64,000 nucleotides of DNA from the NCBI RefSeq assembly GCF_014203395.1, contig NZ_JACHIW010000001.1:2666001-2730000 (forward strand), written 5' to 3'. Numbering within the stretch: the stretch's first letter is position 1; each line of letters opens with the position of its first letter. The notes beneath the pieces are model-generated. The model was not told the DNA's origin and did no database searches. It worked only from the letters and a program-made list of their open reading frames with translations. This DNA comes from Saccharopolyspora phatthalungensis. Its GTDB lineage: Bacteria; Actinomycetota; Actinomycetes; Mycobacteriales; Pseudonocardiaceae. Made by a program: the position numbers and the translations under genes. Shown here in pieces: positions 8,692 to 16,071 of this stretch.

Positions 8692-9437
8692 GATGGATCA
8701 TCACCCCGTTTTCTGCGTACATGAACCAAACAACTTCTTTGATCGTTCGTCCAATTGAGCGCCGCTGACGCGAGATCGCCTTGCCGGTCGCTAAGCAAAG
8801 ATTCGACTACTGCCTGCACGACGGGAGCGAACGCCGCTATCCCGGCGTCTGCGGCTCGTCTGGTCGGCCGGTGGATGAGATGCGTGTTGTCCAGGATTGC
8901 GTCGAAGATTTCTCGGTCCAGAAACAGATCGAATCCGTGATGCTGAAGAAACAAATCTCGTGTGGAAGTGTCTTTGTCCTCGATGATCCGCAGGCAACCG
9001 TCGAGGTCGTGCTCCGGTGATTCTCCCTGGGATACGAAGCACTTCCAGGTCCGCGACAGGGCATCCGACTCGAACCACAACCTAACCATCGGCACGCGGC
9101 AGGTCCAAGCGATCGCCCAACTGTCGAGGACCAGTCCGTCTTCTTCCGTAGCGAGCTGGATCAGACGCCGGTCCAGCTCGGCGTCCACATCGCCAGCAGA
9201 TCTGGCCTTCCGTATACGCTCCTGGTGATCGAACCATGCTCGCCCCGTGTCGGACTCGATCCCCAGCAACTCCAGCAGGATTCCAGTCGCCGATACGTAC
9301 CGGTAGCCGAGCGCGTCGGCGAGAAGCCTCGCGTGCGTGGTTTTTCCGGCCGCCGTCAGTCCTGCGATCGCCACGTTGGGCCGAGGCGATAACGGCGTTT
9401 CCCTTGCCGATGGGCGACCACTTGGTATTACGGGCAC
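8688..9437 (-). CDS. P-loop kinase, cytidylate-kinase-like
   Basis: The protein has 249 residues. A Walker A motif GLTAAGKT at residues 26-33 is followed by LARLLADALGYRYVSATG-like spacing typical of cytidylate kinase family 2. An SWA segment in the position of the family's DSR motif (LVLDSWAIAW) comes next, and then a C-terminal lid. The GTG start is preceded by AAGGAGG at 8 bases. It overlaps the radical SAM gene downstream by ATGA, so the two products very likely act in one pathway, with the kinase probably phosphorylating a nucleoside monophosphate or related small molecule. Confidence 0.85.
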   Translation of the reverse strand: MPVIPSGRPSARETPLSPRPNVAIAGLTAAGKTTHARLLADALGYRYVSATGILLELLGIESDTGRAWFDHQERIRKARSAGDVDAELDRRLIQLATEEDGLVLDSWAIAWTCRVPMVRLWFESDALSRTWKCFVSQGESPEHDLDGCLRIIEDKDTSTRDLFLQHHGFDLFLDREIFDAILDNTHLIHRPTRRAADAGIAAFAPVVQAVVESLLSDRQGDLASAALNWTNDQRSCLVHVRRKRGDDPS

Positions 9438-9537
9438 CGCTCGTTCCTCCTTACGTGTTCGGATTTCCTACGATCGAGCCGCGAGTGAGGCACCGGGTCT
9501 CTGGAGGGCAGGGCGGCTGCTGTACCCGCGCCGGGCC

Positions 9538-9876
9538 TTAGGCCCGTTCCAGCCCGACGAGGACTCGGCGCAGCATGCCCGGATGGCACGCGCAGTCGGC
9601 TTCGCCCAGCGGCAGACCGGTTTCGACCAGCGGCAGGAACCTCGTCTCCACAACGGCGAGGTCATCGGCCAAGTCGCCGCGAAGGGTGACCGGTTCGCGA
9701 AGTAAATGCCGGGGTCTGCGTGCTGACTCGGCGGCTGCCTGGTCTAGCAGGTGGCGCACCGTCAGTGCGCCTTCGCCAGCCCCGCTGTGCTTGCCCTCCT
9801 CGACGTAGTAGCGAACCAGCAACCACGACACGGCTGCGAGAGCTGCACCGCCGAGCGCGATCAACGCGACGATCAT
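9538..9876 (-). CDS. Small single-pass membrane protein
   Basis: The 112-residue product has one N-terminal transmembrane helix (about residues 2-22, MIVALIALGGAALAAVSWLL) and a cytoplasmic helical tail ending with a CACHPGMLRRVLVG segment. AAGGAG lies 8-12 bases before the ATG. The start overlaps the stop of the preceding small gene (ATGA). No family is recognised. Confidence 0.7.
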   Translation of the reverse strand: MIVALIALGGAALAAVSWLLVRYYVEEGKHSGAGEGALTVRHLLDQAAAESARRPRHLLREPVTLRGDLADDLAVVETRFLPLVETGLPLGEADCACHPGMLRRVLVGLERA

Positions 9877-10128
9877 CGGCCTGTTCTCCTTCTGCTTGTC
9901 CGCGAGGCCGTCAGATCGGCCGCGAAGTAGTACTCGGTGATCCGAATGGCCAACAGGTCGTGCAGTGGTGCTGGCCCGGTCTTGGTGGCGCGGGCACGCA
10001 GGCGGCACCGCATTCCGCGAGACCGAAAGGCGTCCGTCGGCCTGGAGGCGCTGGGCGTTCTCGGGCAGTACTCGGTGGATGACCTGCCTGCTCCAGACGC
10101 CCTTCCACGCCTCCGCCACGACGTTCAA
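9873..10128 (-). pseudogene. Small actinobacterial protein broken by a frameshift
   Basis: The 5' half is read from TTG at 10128, overlapping the upstream TGA, and encodes VVAEAWKGVWSRQVIHRVLP and a following ADGRLSVSRNAVPPA. The 3' half, in the +1 frame, encodes ATKTGPAPLHDLLAIRITEY and ends at a TGA overlapping the next ATG. Removing one base near 9991-10002, or restoring two, joins the halves into one smooth protein of about 85 residues. If the halves are not one gene, an independent 46-residue ORF begins at ATG 10013. Function unknown. Confidence 0.55.
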
Positions 10129-10487
10129 AATCCCTCGCCTGGAACCCAGAGGCCGCTGCCGCGACGGTGTGTGCTGTTCGGTGCGCCGGGCGAACCGTGT
10201 GGCGGCAGTTCCAGGACCGCCGTGATGACTTCTTCCACCGTGCCGTGCTCTCGCCACAGCGGGTCGCCGTGCGGATAGTCCTCAACGCGGAATCGGGCGG
10301 CGACTGCCTCGTCCATCCCCCGCAAGGTGATGTTCTCGACTACGCCGTAGCCGCACCTCCGCTCGGCGTAGATGGCTGCCAGCTCGCCGTGTCCGTCGCG
10401 TAGGTGCATGAACTTGAATCCGGCCTCAACCGCCCGCTGGAGGGCGGCGATGTGCGGAACGTCTTCGTTTGTGGGGGTGAGCAACAT
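10125..10487 (-). CDS. Hypothetical protein, 120 residues
   Basis: The start at 10487 was chosen because GAGGA lies 7 bases upstream; an ATG two codons earlier is too close to that site. The N-terminal part (LLTPTNEDVPHIAALQRAVE) looks like a small alpha/beta domain. No family is recognised. The stop overlaps the TTG of the next small gene, so the cluster from 10.9 to 9.5 kb appears to be one leftward unit. Confidence 0.65.
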   Translation of the reverse strand: MLLTPTNEDVPHIAALQRAVEAGFKFMHLRDGHGELAAIYAERRCGYGVVENITLRGMDEAVAARFRVEDYPHGDPLWREHGTVEEVITAVLELPPHGSPGAPNSTHRRGSGLWVPGEGF

Positions 10488-10899
10488 GATCATTCCTCGG
10501 CGTGGTGGAACACGGCGACCCTGCGGAGTTCGGGGGGCATGCCTCCACAGGGCCGCCGTGGTCGGATCCCGCCCGGTCCGGTGGGAGGTCGGGTTGGGCG
10601 GGGAGCCTGAAAAGCCGCCGGAGCAGGCCGCCGCGACAGCGGCGGCGGTGGCGCGGCTTCATGCGGAGATCGAGGTCGGACAATGTGGCCCGGGCCAGCC
10701 GATAGGCCAGGCAGCGCGGGCACTTGCGCCCCGGCGGATTGGTCAGCGAGACCGGAACAACGAGGTCACCGCAGAACGCTTCGCTGAAGCCAAGTCCCTC
10801 GTGGAGGCGTGCCTGCTGCTCGTCCGTGACGGCGTGATCCTGGCCGTCGGCACCACTGCGCATCCACGTCACGTACAAGCGCTCAACCTGGCCTGACAT
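10426..10899 (-). CDS. Zinc-ribbon-like small protein (C-terminus uncertain)
   Basis: The first 75 residues look coding and include a Cys pair CPRC after FCGDLVVPVSLTNPPGRK, as in small actinobacterial zinc-ribbon proteins. The remaining part is Arg/Pro-rich and overlaps the next gene by about 60 bases, so the true 3' end may be elsewhere or the gene may carry an indel. An alternative frame ends with MPPELRRVAVFHHAEE at 10490, directly at the next start. Function unknown. Confidence 0.45.
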   Translation of the reverse strand: MSGQVERLYVTWMRSGADGQDHAVTDEQQARLHEGLGFSEAFCGDLVVPVSLTNPPGRKCPRCLAYRLARATLSDLDLRMKPRHRRRCRGGLLRRLFRLPAQPDLPPDRAGSDHGGPVEACPPNSAGSPCSTTPRNDHVAHPHKRRRSAHRRPPAGG

Positions 10900-11355
10900 C
10901 AGCTCCGCCTCCTGTTGTCCATCTCCCGACTTCGTCGATCACGTATTGAGGGGCGGCGGGCGACGCGCGGAGCCTGGGGACATCGCCAAATCCCGTTGGC
11001 TCGACGCTGCGTCGCCCGCCACATGAACCCGGCGCGTCCAGCCTGGTGGGCCACAGGACGGGCCGGGGTGGTCTCACTGGCGAAGACGCAGCGACGTGTG
11101 GGCGAGGTTTTTCCTGGTCGCACGGGAGTTCGCCTGAATTCTGGGTGCGGGCAATTTGGCCTCCGCAATCACTTGTAAGCTCTGCATCTCAAGTTCTCGA
11201 TTGCATGAGCTGTATGTACTAGCGATAACAGTACAGTGATAATCACCTTTGCCTACCCCTCCAATCGGGTAGCACCGGGCGATACCCTCTGTGGCAGGAA
11301 AGGAGGGGTGTCCGCTCGGTGACCATCACGCCGCACGTCGCAGAGAGGGCACCCA
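10900..11355. other. Intergenic control region between divergent cargo units
   Basis: The first 250 bases hold no gene I can support. The part from about 11160 to 11250 is clearly more A+T-rich than its surroundings and contains the inverted repeat at 11215-11235. The two divergent units (leftward from 10899, rightward from 11356) presumably take their promoters from here. Confidence 0.6.
11215..11235. promoter_or_regulatory. Inverted repeat TGTACT-N9-AGTACA
   Basis: This is a perfect 6-bp inverted repeat with 9 bases between arms, in the A+T-rich region about 120 bases upstream of the Scr1-type regulator gene. It is a plausible operator for that regulator. It differs from the GTGTTRAA palindromes elsewhere in the prophage, so it probably serves a different protein. 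Confidence 0.55.
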
Positions 11356-12258
11356 ATGCCGATGGCCAAGATGCGTACCGCCAGGAAGCTCCTGCTGGGC
11401 CGCGAGATCGCGCACATGATCGAGAGTGCGGGCGTCTCGCAGGCCGAGGCCGGCTCGATCATCGAGTCCAGCCAGAGCCGTATAGCCGGTCTGATCAGCG
11501 GAGCGGGAACGATCGCCGTCGGCGACTTGGACCTGTTGGCGTCCCGCCTCGGATTCACCGACGAGGGATACAAGGAAGCGCTGCGCGAGCTACGCCGCGA
11601 CAACCACAAGCGAGGATTCTGGTCAACCGGCCACCGCCGCGCGTACAGCGAGGACATCCGGCTGCTGGTCGACCTTGAGAACGTGATGGACCAGCTTCGG
11701 TCGGCCGAAGTCGAGGTCGTTCCTGGCTTGTTGCAGACCGAGGCGTACGCCCGCGCCCAGCACGCCGACCTCCCGGACGACGAAGACCTCAGCCTTACCA
11801 GCGATGACTTTGTTCAGGCCAGGCTCGCGCGGCAGGAGATCCTGGACAAGAGCGACCCGCCGACAGTCCAGTTCGTGCTCAGCGAATCATGCCTGCGGCG
11901 CATGTGGGGCGACCCCGAAATCATGCGCGAGCAGATCGAGCACCTGATCAACCTGTCGAACAGGAAGCGCGTGATGATTCAGGTGTTCCCGTTCTATACG
12001 CCGCCCGGCCGTCGCTCACCGATCGGCCATCGGTTCACGCTGCTTCGCGTGCCCTCGCCGGGCGCGGCCGGGCCGTTGGAGCTGGCCTACACCGAAGGTG
12101 AAGGCGAGATCCGCTACCTGGATGACCGCAAGGCGCTCACATCCTACGAGTCCGCCTGGGCACGCCTCACCAATGCCGCCCTCCGCTTCGAGGAAAGCCG
12201 CGCCTTCATGAAGCAGGTGGCGGATGAGTACAAGAAGATGGAAAACCCTACCCCCTAG
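11356..12258 (+). CDS. Scr1-type helix-turn-helix regulator (XRE + DUF5753)
   Basis: The 300-residue protein has an N-terminal helix-turn-helix (about 15-75, with SQAEAGSIIESSQSRIAGLI) and a C-terminal DUF5753 domain. The latter is recognisable by VEVVPGLLQTEAYARA, the QVFPFYTPP segment and the final LRFEESRAFMKQVADEY. Such proteins pair with small DUF397-type partners in actinomycetes, as the next gene here does, and have been described as toxin-antitoxin-like or developmental regulators. GAGAGGG precedes the ATG. Confidence 0.92.
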   Translation: MPMAKMRTARKLLLGREIAHMIESAGVSQAEAGSIIESSQSRIAGLISGAGTIAVGDLDLLASRLGFTDEGYKEALRELRRDNHKRGFWSTGHRRAYSEDIRLLVDLENVMDQLRSAEVEVVPGLLQTEAYARAQHADLPDDEDLSLTSDDFVQARLARQEILDKSDPPTVQFVLSESCLRRMWGDPEIMREQIEHLINLSNRKRVMIQVFPFYTPPGRRSPIGHRFTLLRVPSPGAAGPLELAYTEGEGEIRYLDDRKALTSYESAWARLTNAALRFEESRAFMKQVADEYKKMENPTP

Positions 12259-12270
12259 GGAGATCGCACC

Positions 12271-12651
12271 ATGACCACCACCTCGCCGGTCTTCGCCGAG
12301 CATGAGTTCCGCAAGGCGTCCCGCAGTGACCCCAAGAAGCAGTGCGTCGAGGTAGCCCGCCGCGATGGCTGGGTCGAGATGCGCGACGACAAGCTCAAGG
12401 GCACCGCGGACTACGTGACGCGGGCTCTCAGGTTCACCGAGGCAGAGTTCGACGCCTTCCTTGTCGCCGCACGCGAGGGCCGGACCGAGGGCCTGTGCCT
12501 GGAGATCGGTCGCCGCGATGAGGACGGCGTGTATCTCTTCCGGCGTAGCGGCTGGTCAGGCATCGAGCTGGAGTTCACCGAGGCCGAGGTTGTCGCGTTC
12601 CGCGACGGCATTGCCAAGCATGAGTTCGACGCTTTGGCTTACGCCGTCTAG
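12271..12651 (+). CDS. DUF397-type (Scr2-like) partner protein, tandem domain
   Basis: The protein has 126 residues. It starts with FRKASRSDPKKQCVEVAR, the hallmark of DUF397, and carries two TEAEFDAF/TEAEVVAF segments, which suggests two domain copies where most relatives have one. It lies 12 bases downstream of the Scr1-type regulator and forms an operon with it. A terminator follows at once, so the pair is a self-contained module. Confidence 0.88.
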   Translation: MTTTSPVFAEHEFRKASRSDPKKQCVEVARRDGWVEMRDDKLKGTADYVTRALRFTEAEFDAFLVAAREGRTEGLCLEIGRRDEDGVYLFRRSGWSGIELEFTEAEVVAFRDGIAKHEFDALAYAV

Positions 12652-12666
12652 TTTTCATACCCGAAG

Positions 12667-12699
12667 GCCCCGTTGTCCGATGCGGACGGCGGGGCTTTT
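12667..12699 (+). terminator. Terminator after the Scr1/Scr2 pair
   Basis: The stem GCCCCG/CGGGGC (667-672 with 690-695) continues inward as GTCCG/CGGAC around a 3-base loop and is followed by TTTT at 12696-12699. Confidence 0.88.
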
Positions 12700-12776
12700 G
12701 TCTTGCCTGGGAGCAGACCGCTCACCGATTCGGCGCAAGTTTCTGCGGCCACATGGTTGCTCACTCTCCGTTGCAG

Positions 12777-12797
12777 GTGTTAAATCCGTTTCAACAC
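12777..12797. promoter_or_regulatory. Palindromic operator-like site upstream of the Lsr2 unit
   Basis: GTGTTAAA-TCCGT-TTCAACAC matches the consensus GTGTTRAA-N5-TTYAACAC in both half sites and is the best copy in the window. It lies 31 bases before the start of the gene at 12829. Confidence 0.72.
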
Positions 12798-12828
12798 GCA
12801 GGAGACCGCACAGGAAGGGTGACCCCGT

Positions 12829-13221
12829 ATGGCAACTGCGTCCGCAATGGATGCCGAGGTCCGTGCGTACCTGGAAGCCGCACCGCCGGAAGTGCTCCGT
12901 TGTAGGCGGTGGAACCACGCTTGGGATCCGACCCACGATGGATTCCTCGTGCGCAACAAGGGTCGGAGTGACGAGTGCTGGTCCACCGAGCTGGAGTGTA
13001 TGCGTTGCCATTCCGGCGCGGTGGATCGTTTTGAGCCCTGGACGATGGTCAAGATCGGCGAGCGTGAATACGACTACGTGGACGGCTATCTCCAGGAGGG
13101 CGTGACGGTCACAAAGCAAGACGTGCGCCAATTCTTTGCAGAGCAACAGATGGGAAGGCGTCGGCAGGTGCGCGGGAAGCGAAAGATGCGCACTCGTAAG
13201 CCGACCGCGAAGGCTGCGTGA
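12829..13221 (+). CDS. Small zinc-binding-like protein preceding Lsr2
   Basis: The protein has 130 residues. It has a possible zinc site (RCRRWNHAW near the N-terminus and CMRCHS in the middle) and a very basic tail (KRKMRTRKPTAKAA) likely to touch nucleic acid. AGGAAGGG lies upstream of the ATG. It is followed 12 bases later by lsr2 and is probably co-expressed with it under the operator at 12777. No function is known to me. Confidence 0.8.
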   Translation: MATASAMDAEVRAYLEAAPPEVLRCRRWNHAWDPTHDGFLVRNKGRSDECWSTELECMRCHSGAVDRFEPWTMVKIGEREYDYVDGYLQEGVTVTKQDVRQFFAEQQMGRRRQVRGKRKMRTRKPTAKAA

Positions 13222-13233
13222 GGGAGGTTTTCC

Positions 13234-13701
13234 GTGGCGACGCAAGTACTTCTGGTCGACGACTTCGACCACGACACACGAGCCGATCACACGCTGGTGT
13301 TCGCATTCGACGGTGAGACGTACTCGGTGGACTTATCCGACGAGAATGCCGCCGAGTTCCGCGAGCTGATGGCGCCGTACATCAACGTGGCGACACGGCT
13401 GGGCAAGCACAGGCCGGAGAAAAACCCCGTCAACGGCAAGCGCCCCTCGCCCGCATTAGCCCGGCCGTCGATGCCGAGCACGACGAACGGCAAGCCCTGG
13501 TACAAGTCCGAGCCTGGCGGCCCAGCCGAGACGGAGAAGGCCAAGAAGCGCTACCGCAACATGGCACGCGACTGGGGCCGCGAGAACGGCTACGACATCG
13601 GTGATCGTGGGGTGATCCGTGATGAGGTGTACGTGGCCTTTGAGGAGCACCGCCTGGCCAAGGGGCTTCCCGTCGGCCCGGCGAGCGTGGGGCTGTCATG
13701 A
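13234..13701 (+). CDS. lsr2: Lsr2-family nucleoid-associated protein
   Basis: The protein has 155 residues. The N-terminal oligomerization domain begins MATQVLLVDDFDHD and contains VFAFDGETYSVDLSDENA, matching the Lsr2 pattern. The C-terminal domain carries ARDWGRENGYDIGDRGVIRD, where the canonical AT-hook-like RGR is replaced by DRGVI. Lsr2 binds A+T-rich DNA and silences foreign genes in actinobacteria; a phage copy could act on host silencing or on phage genes. The linker is longer and more basic than in host Lsr2. The next gene overlaps by ATGA. Confidence 0.92.
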   Translation: MATQVLLVDDFDHDTRADHTLVFAFDGETYSVDLSDENAAEFRELMAPYINVATRLGKHRPEKNPVNGKRPSPALARPSMPSTTNGKPWYKSEPGGPAETEKAKKRYRNMARDWGRENGYDIGDRGVIRDEVYVAFEEHRLAKGLPVGPASVGLS

Positions 13702-14012
13702 CGGTCTACGGCTACCTCCGTGTGCACCCGCAGGCGGTCGCTGGTACGTCGGACGTACAGGGCCGATGGATGCTGTACTTCGGCTGCTCTGAGGTGTATG
13801 TGGACATCTGGAAGGGCAGTCAGCGTCCGCCGATGTTCGAGCGGCTGCTGTCGGTGCTGCGCCGGGGCGATGAGGTGCGAGTGCCCCAACTGGACGTTTT
13901 CGGGCCGACGCTGACGAACGTGGCGAATGCGATGACACGCCTGCACGGGCGTGGGGTGATGGTCGTCGTCATCGACGAGGACATACCGCGCGAGTTGCGG
14001 CTGACTGCCTGA
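13698..14012 (+). CDS. Resolvase-fold protein lacking catalytic residues
   Basis: The 104 residues follow the serine-resolvase N-terminal domain: YGYLRV at the start, then RPPMFERLLSVLRRGDEVRV, LDVFGPTLTNVANAMTRLHG and RGVMVVVIDEDI. The nucleophilic Ser expected after YxRV is His, and the Arg residues of the LDRLGR motif are Val and Pro (LDVFGP), so it cannot cut DNA. It may act as a DNA-free partner that modulates a recombinase. It overlaps lsr2 by ATGA and is followed by a terminator. Confidence 0.75.
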   Translation: MTVYGYLRVHPQAVAGTSDVQGRWMLYFGCSEVYVDIWKGSQRPPMFERLLSVLRRGDEVRVPQLDVFGPTLTNVANAMTRLHGRGVMVVVIDEDIPRELRLTA

Positions 14013-14080
14013 ACTCGGTCACACAATAGCTTCCGCTGGCGCGGAGCGAGCGCTCTGACATCATTTGGTCACAAAGAAAA

Positions 14081-14115
14081 GGCCCCCGTCTGTCCCGATA
14101 GGACAGACGGGGGCC
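14081..14115. terminator. Bidirectional terminator between converging units
   Basis: There is a perfect 15-bp stem, GGCCCCCGTCTGTCC at 14081-14095 and its complement at 14101-14115, with loop CGATA. It separates the rightward lsr2 unit from the end of the leftward late operon. Confidence 0.92.
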
Positions 14116-14189
14116 TATTCAGTCCCCTACGGAATGACCGCCGCAAGGTCACGGTAGCAGGACATCGATCGAGTGCGGAGCGCGCGCCA

Positions 14190-14498
14190 TCACATCAGGG
14201 GCGGCGGCTCCGGATCTGCGGCCGGGACCAGTGGCCGGTCGGCGTCATCGTGGGGTGCTGCTACCGGCGTCACCAGTGGCTCGGCGTTGTCGAGGACATG
14301 GAACTGCGCGACGGCGGACGTGGCGAAGGTGACCAGGGTGACCACCGCAGCCACAAGATTGTCGAGCGCAGTCGCCTGTTCGGCGTTGAGTACGCCGAAA
14401 GACACCGCTGCCGCGAGCAGGGTGCCTAGGATCGTCTTCCACCCGCCACCGCGGATTGCTTCCAGGATGGGGCGCGGCCGATTCGCGTACTTTTCCAT
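14190..14498 (-). CDS. Putative holin
   Basis: The 102-residue protein has two predicted transmembrane helices (about 22-40 and 46-66, the second containing NLVAAVVTLVTFATSAVAQF) and a Pro/Asp-rich tail. Size, topology and position directly downstream of the endolysin are those of actinophage holins, which permeabilise the membrane at the end of the lytic cycle. It is the last gene of the late operon. Confidence 0.75.
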   Translation of the reverse strand: MEKYANRPRPILEAIRGGGWKTILGTLLAAAVSFGVLNAEQATALDNLVAAVVTLVTFATSAVAQFHVLDNAEPLVTPVAAPHDDADRPLVPAADPEPPPLM

Positions 14499-14504
14499 GA
14501 GCTA

Positions 14505-15182
14505 TCACCGAAACCCGAGCTTGGACCAAGTCTGCGCGCCCACGATGCCGTCGACCGCGAGGCCGGAGCGCCGCTGGAATTCCCGGACCACGGCCGTGGT
14601 CTTCGAGCCAAAGATGCCGTCTACGGCCAGCTTCGAGTACGCGGGGTAGACCAGGTCCAGGTATGCCTGGAGGTCGCTCACGGCGCGGCCGGTGGAGCCC
14701 TCCTGGATCGTGGGGCGGCCGGATGGCGGCGGTGCGGGCGCGGGGCTTCCCCCGGCAATGCCCCACCCGGCCCGGTCGTCGTAATTCGTCCGGGAGAACG
14801 AAATGTGGACGTGGCCGGTGTGCGGATCGGTGCCGGTGTAGGCGTGCCAGCCGGAGAAGTCGGCGTTGGTGATCCGGCGGTTGTAGATCACGTACCCGCC
14901 ATTGGTCAGCCGGTGGTCACCCGTGCGGCCGTCATGCCCGGTCAGGCCGCGCTGGCGCAGGTACTCGGCGAGCCAGGCCGCGTCGATGCCGTCTACGTCG
15001 ATATCGATCGCGCGGACCACGCCGACGCCGTTGCGGTCGATGATCCAGGGGTTGTGATCGCTGGTCCGGCTGGCGTGCGCCGCGTCGCCGATCGTGCCGT
15101 CGGAGGTCCGGTCCCGGTTCGGCCAGCGGGCGTTGACCTCGTTGCGCAGGTCTATCAGTGCGTTGGCGAGACGCCACGCCAA
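14505..15182 (-). CDS. Endolysin: M15-like peptidase with peptidoglycan-binding domain
   Basis: The protein has 225 residues. The N-terminal domain has the zinc-ligand pattern of LAS/M15 peptidases: SDHNPW with a following RAIDIDVDG, and HTGHVHIS near residue 120. A Pro-rich linker at about 145-155 leads to a PG_binding_1 domain (STGRAVSDLQAYL, DGIFGSKTTAVVREFQ, DGIVGAQTWSKLG). It presumably cleaves the peptide side of the cell wall. The start is TTG at 15182, immediately after the stop of the preceding gene, with GAGGAAGG upstream. Confidence 0.9.
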   Translation of the reverse strand: MAWRLANALIDLRNEVNARWPNRDRTSDGTIGDAAHASRTSDHNPWIIDRNGVGVVRAIDIDVDGIDAAWLAEYLRQRGLTGHDGRTGDHRLTNGGYVIYNRRITNADFSGWHAYTGTDPHTGHVHISFSRTNYDDRAGWGIAGGSPAPAPPPSGRPTIQEGSTGRAVSDLQAYLDLVYPAYSKLAVDGIFGSKTTAVVREFQRRSGLAVDGIVGAQTWSKLGFR

Positions 15183-15329
15183 TCAGGACTCACCTTCCTC
15201 ATCTGCCGATCTACCCGTGTCCTCCGGGGCGTCGGCTTCCTCTCCGGCGAGCTGCCAGGCGTCCTCGTGCGACTCCTCGCCTGCCGTCGCAGCCGGCGGT
15301 TCGTCGGTGGGCGATTCGGGCTCGGTCAT
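15183..15329 (-). CDS. Small acidic protein upstream of the endolysin
   Basis: The product is 48 residues, almost entirely Glu, Asp, Ala and Ser, with no predicted fold. GGAGG lies upstream of the ATG at 15329. The stop touches the TTG start of the endolysin. It was found directly in the gap between larger genes; function unknown. Confidence 0.55.
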   Translation of the reverse strand: MTEPESPTDEPPAATAGEESHEDAWQLAGEEADAPEDTGRSADEEGES

Positions 15330-15341
15330 CGCGGGCCTCCT

Positions 15342-15455
15342 TCATCTGCACAGGTCACGTGGGGGCGGCGGGTAGGGGTGCTTCTGTCGTTCGGCTTCTG
15401 CTTCGGCCCGCTTGGCGAGGTACTGGCCGACCGCCTCGCGGACCTGTCCCCGCAC
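15342..15455 (-). CDS. Possible 37-residue protein
   Basis: A GTG at 15455 opens a helical, charged product (VREAVGQYLAKRAEAEAERQ and a Pro-rich end). No ribosome binding site is evident, so this is tentative. The remainder of 15456-15534 shows nothing. Confidence 0.35.
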   Translation of the reverse strand: MRGQVREAVGQYLAKRAEAEAERQKHPYPPPPRDLCR

Positions 15456-15534
15456 GACGGCGGGTTGGATGGGTAGTTGACAGGATCGCGAGCGCGGTGA
15501 CCAGTGGACGGGGCAGCACCAGGCCCCCTTCGCG

Positions 15535-16071
15535 TCACAGGGAACTGCTGTACTGCACCGTGATCTCGCTGGGCACGCCGAGCGACGATCCATAGAGCGT
15601 GGCGGCGGCGAAGCACCAGTTCGACCAGTAGAGCTTGTCGCCGAGGTTGAGATAGGTACGCGAGCGGATGGCGTCGAGCACGGCGCCGTCCCCGCCCTGC
15701 TGGGGGATCTGGCCGGAGTCGGTCGCGATGGAGTTGTTGACGTTCGCGGCGTTGAGCGTGACCTTCGCCCCGGCTACGGCGTTCGCTGCCCCGATGGCGC
15801 TGTGGAAGTGCACGCGGTAGTACCCGGCCCGCTCGATCTGGATGTAGGCGGACACTCCGGCTGCGCCGGGCACGTACATGCCGAACGGGTCGTAGCTCGC
15901 GCTCCAGCCTGTCTGCGCGAAGGTGTCCACGTTCGCGGCGAGACCGACGTTGCTGTTCAGGCGGATGACGCAGACGGGGAGCATGGCTTTGGGTCGCGCC
16001 AGCTCCTCAATGCGGCGTTCAAGTGCGCGGAACTGCTCGGCGAGCGTGCCGGTGCCGGGTGGCTGGAGCAT
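15535..16071 (-). CDS. Minor tail protein / receptor-binding-like protein
   Basis: The protein has 178 residues. A short N-terminal coiled-coil segment (TLAEQFRALERRIEELARP) is followed by a beta-rich domain, an arrangement common in trimeric tail-tip proteins of actinophages. The start overlaps the upstream stop by one base (TGATG). Position at the end of the tail module fits a role in host recognition; no specific family is recognised. Confidence 0.65.
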   Translation of the reverse strand: MLQPPGTGTLAEQFRALERRIEELARPKAMLPVCVIRLNSNVGLAANVDTFAQTGWSASYDPFGMYVPGAAGVSAYIQIERAGYYRVHFHSAIGAANAVAGAKVTLNAANVNNSIATDSGQIPQQGGDGAVLDAIRSRTYLNLGDKLYWSNWCFAAATLYGSSLGVPSEITVQYSSSL

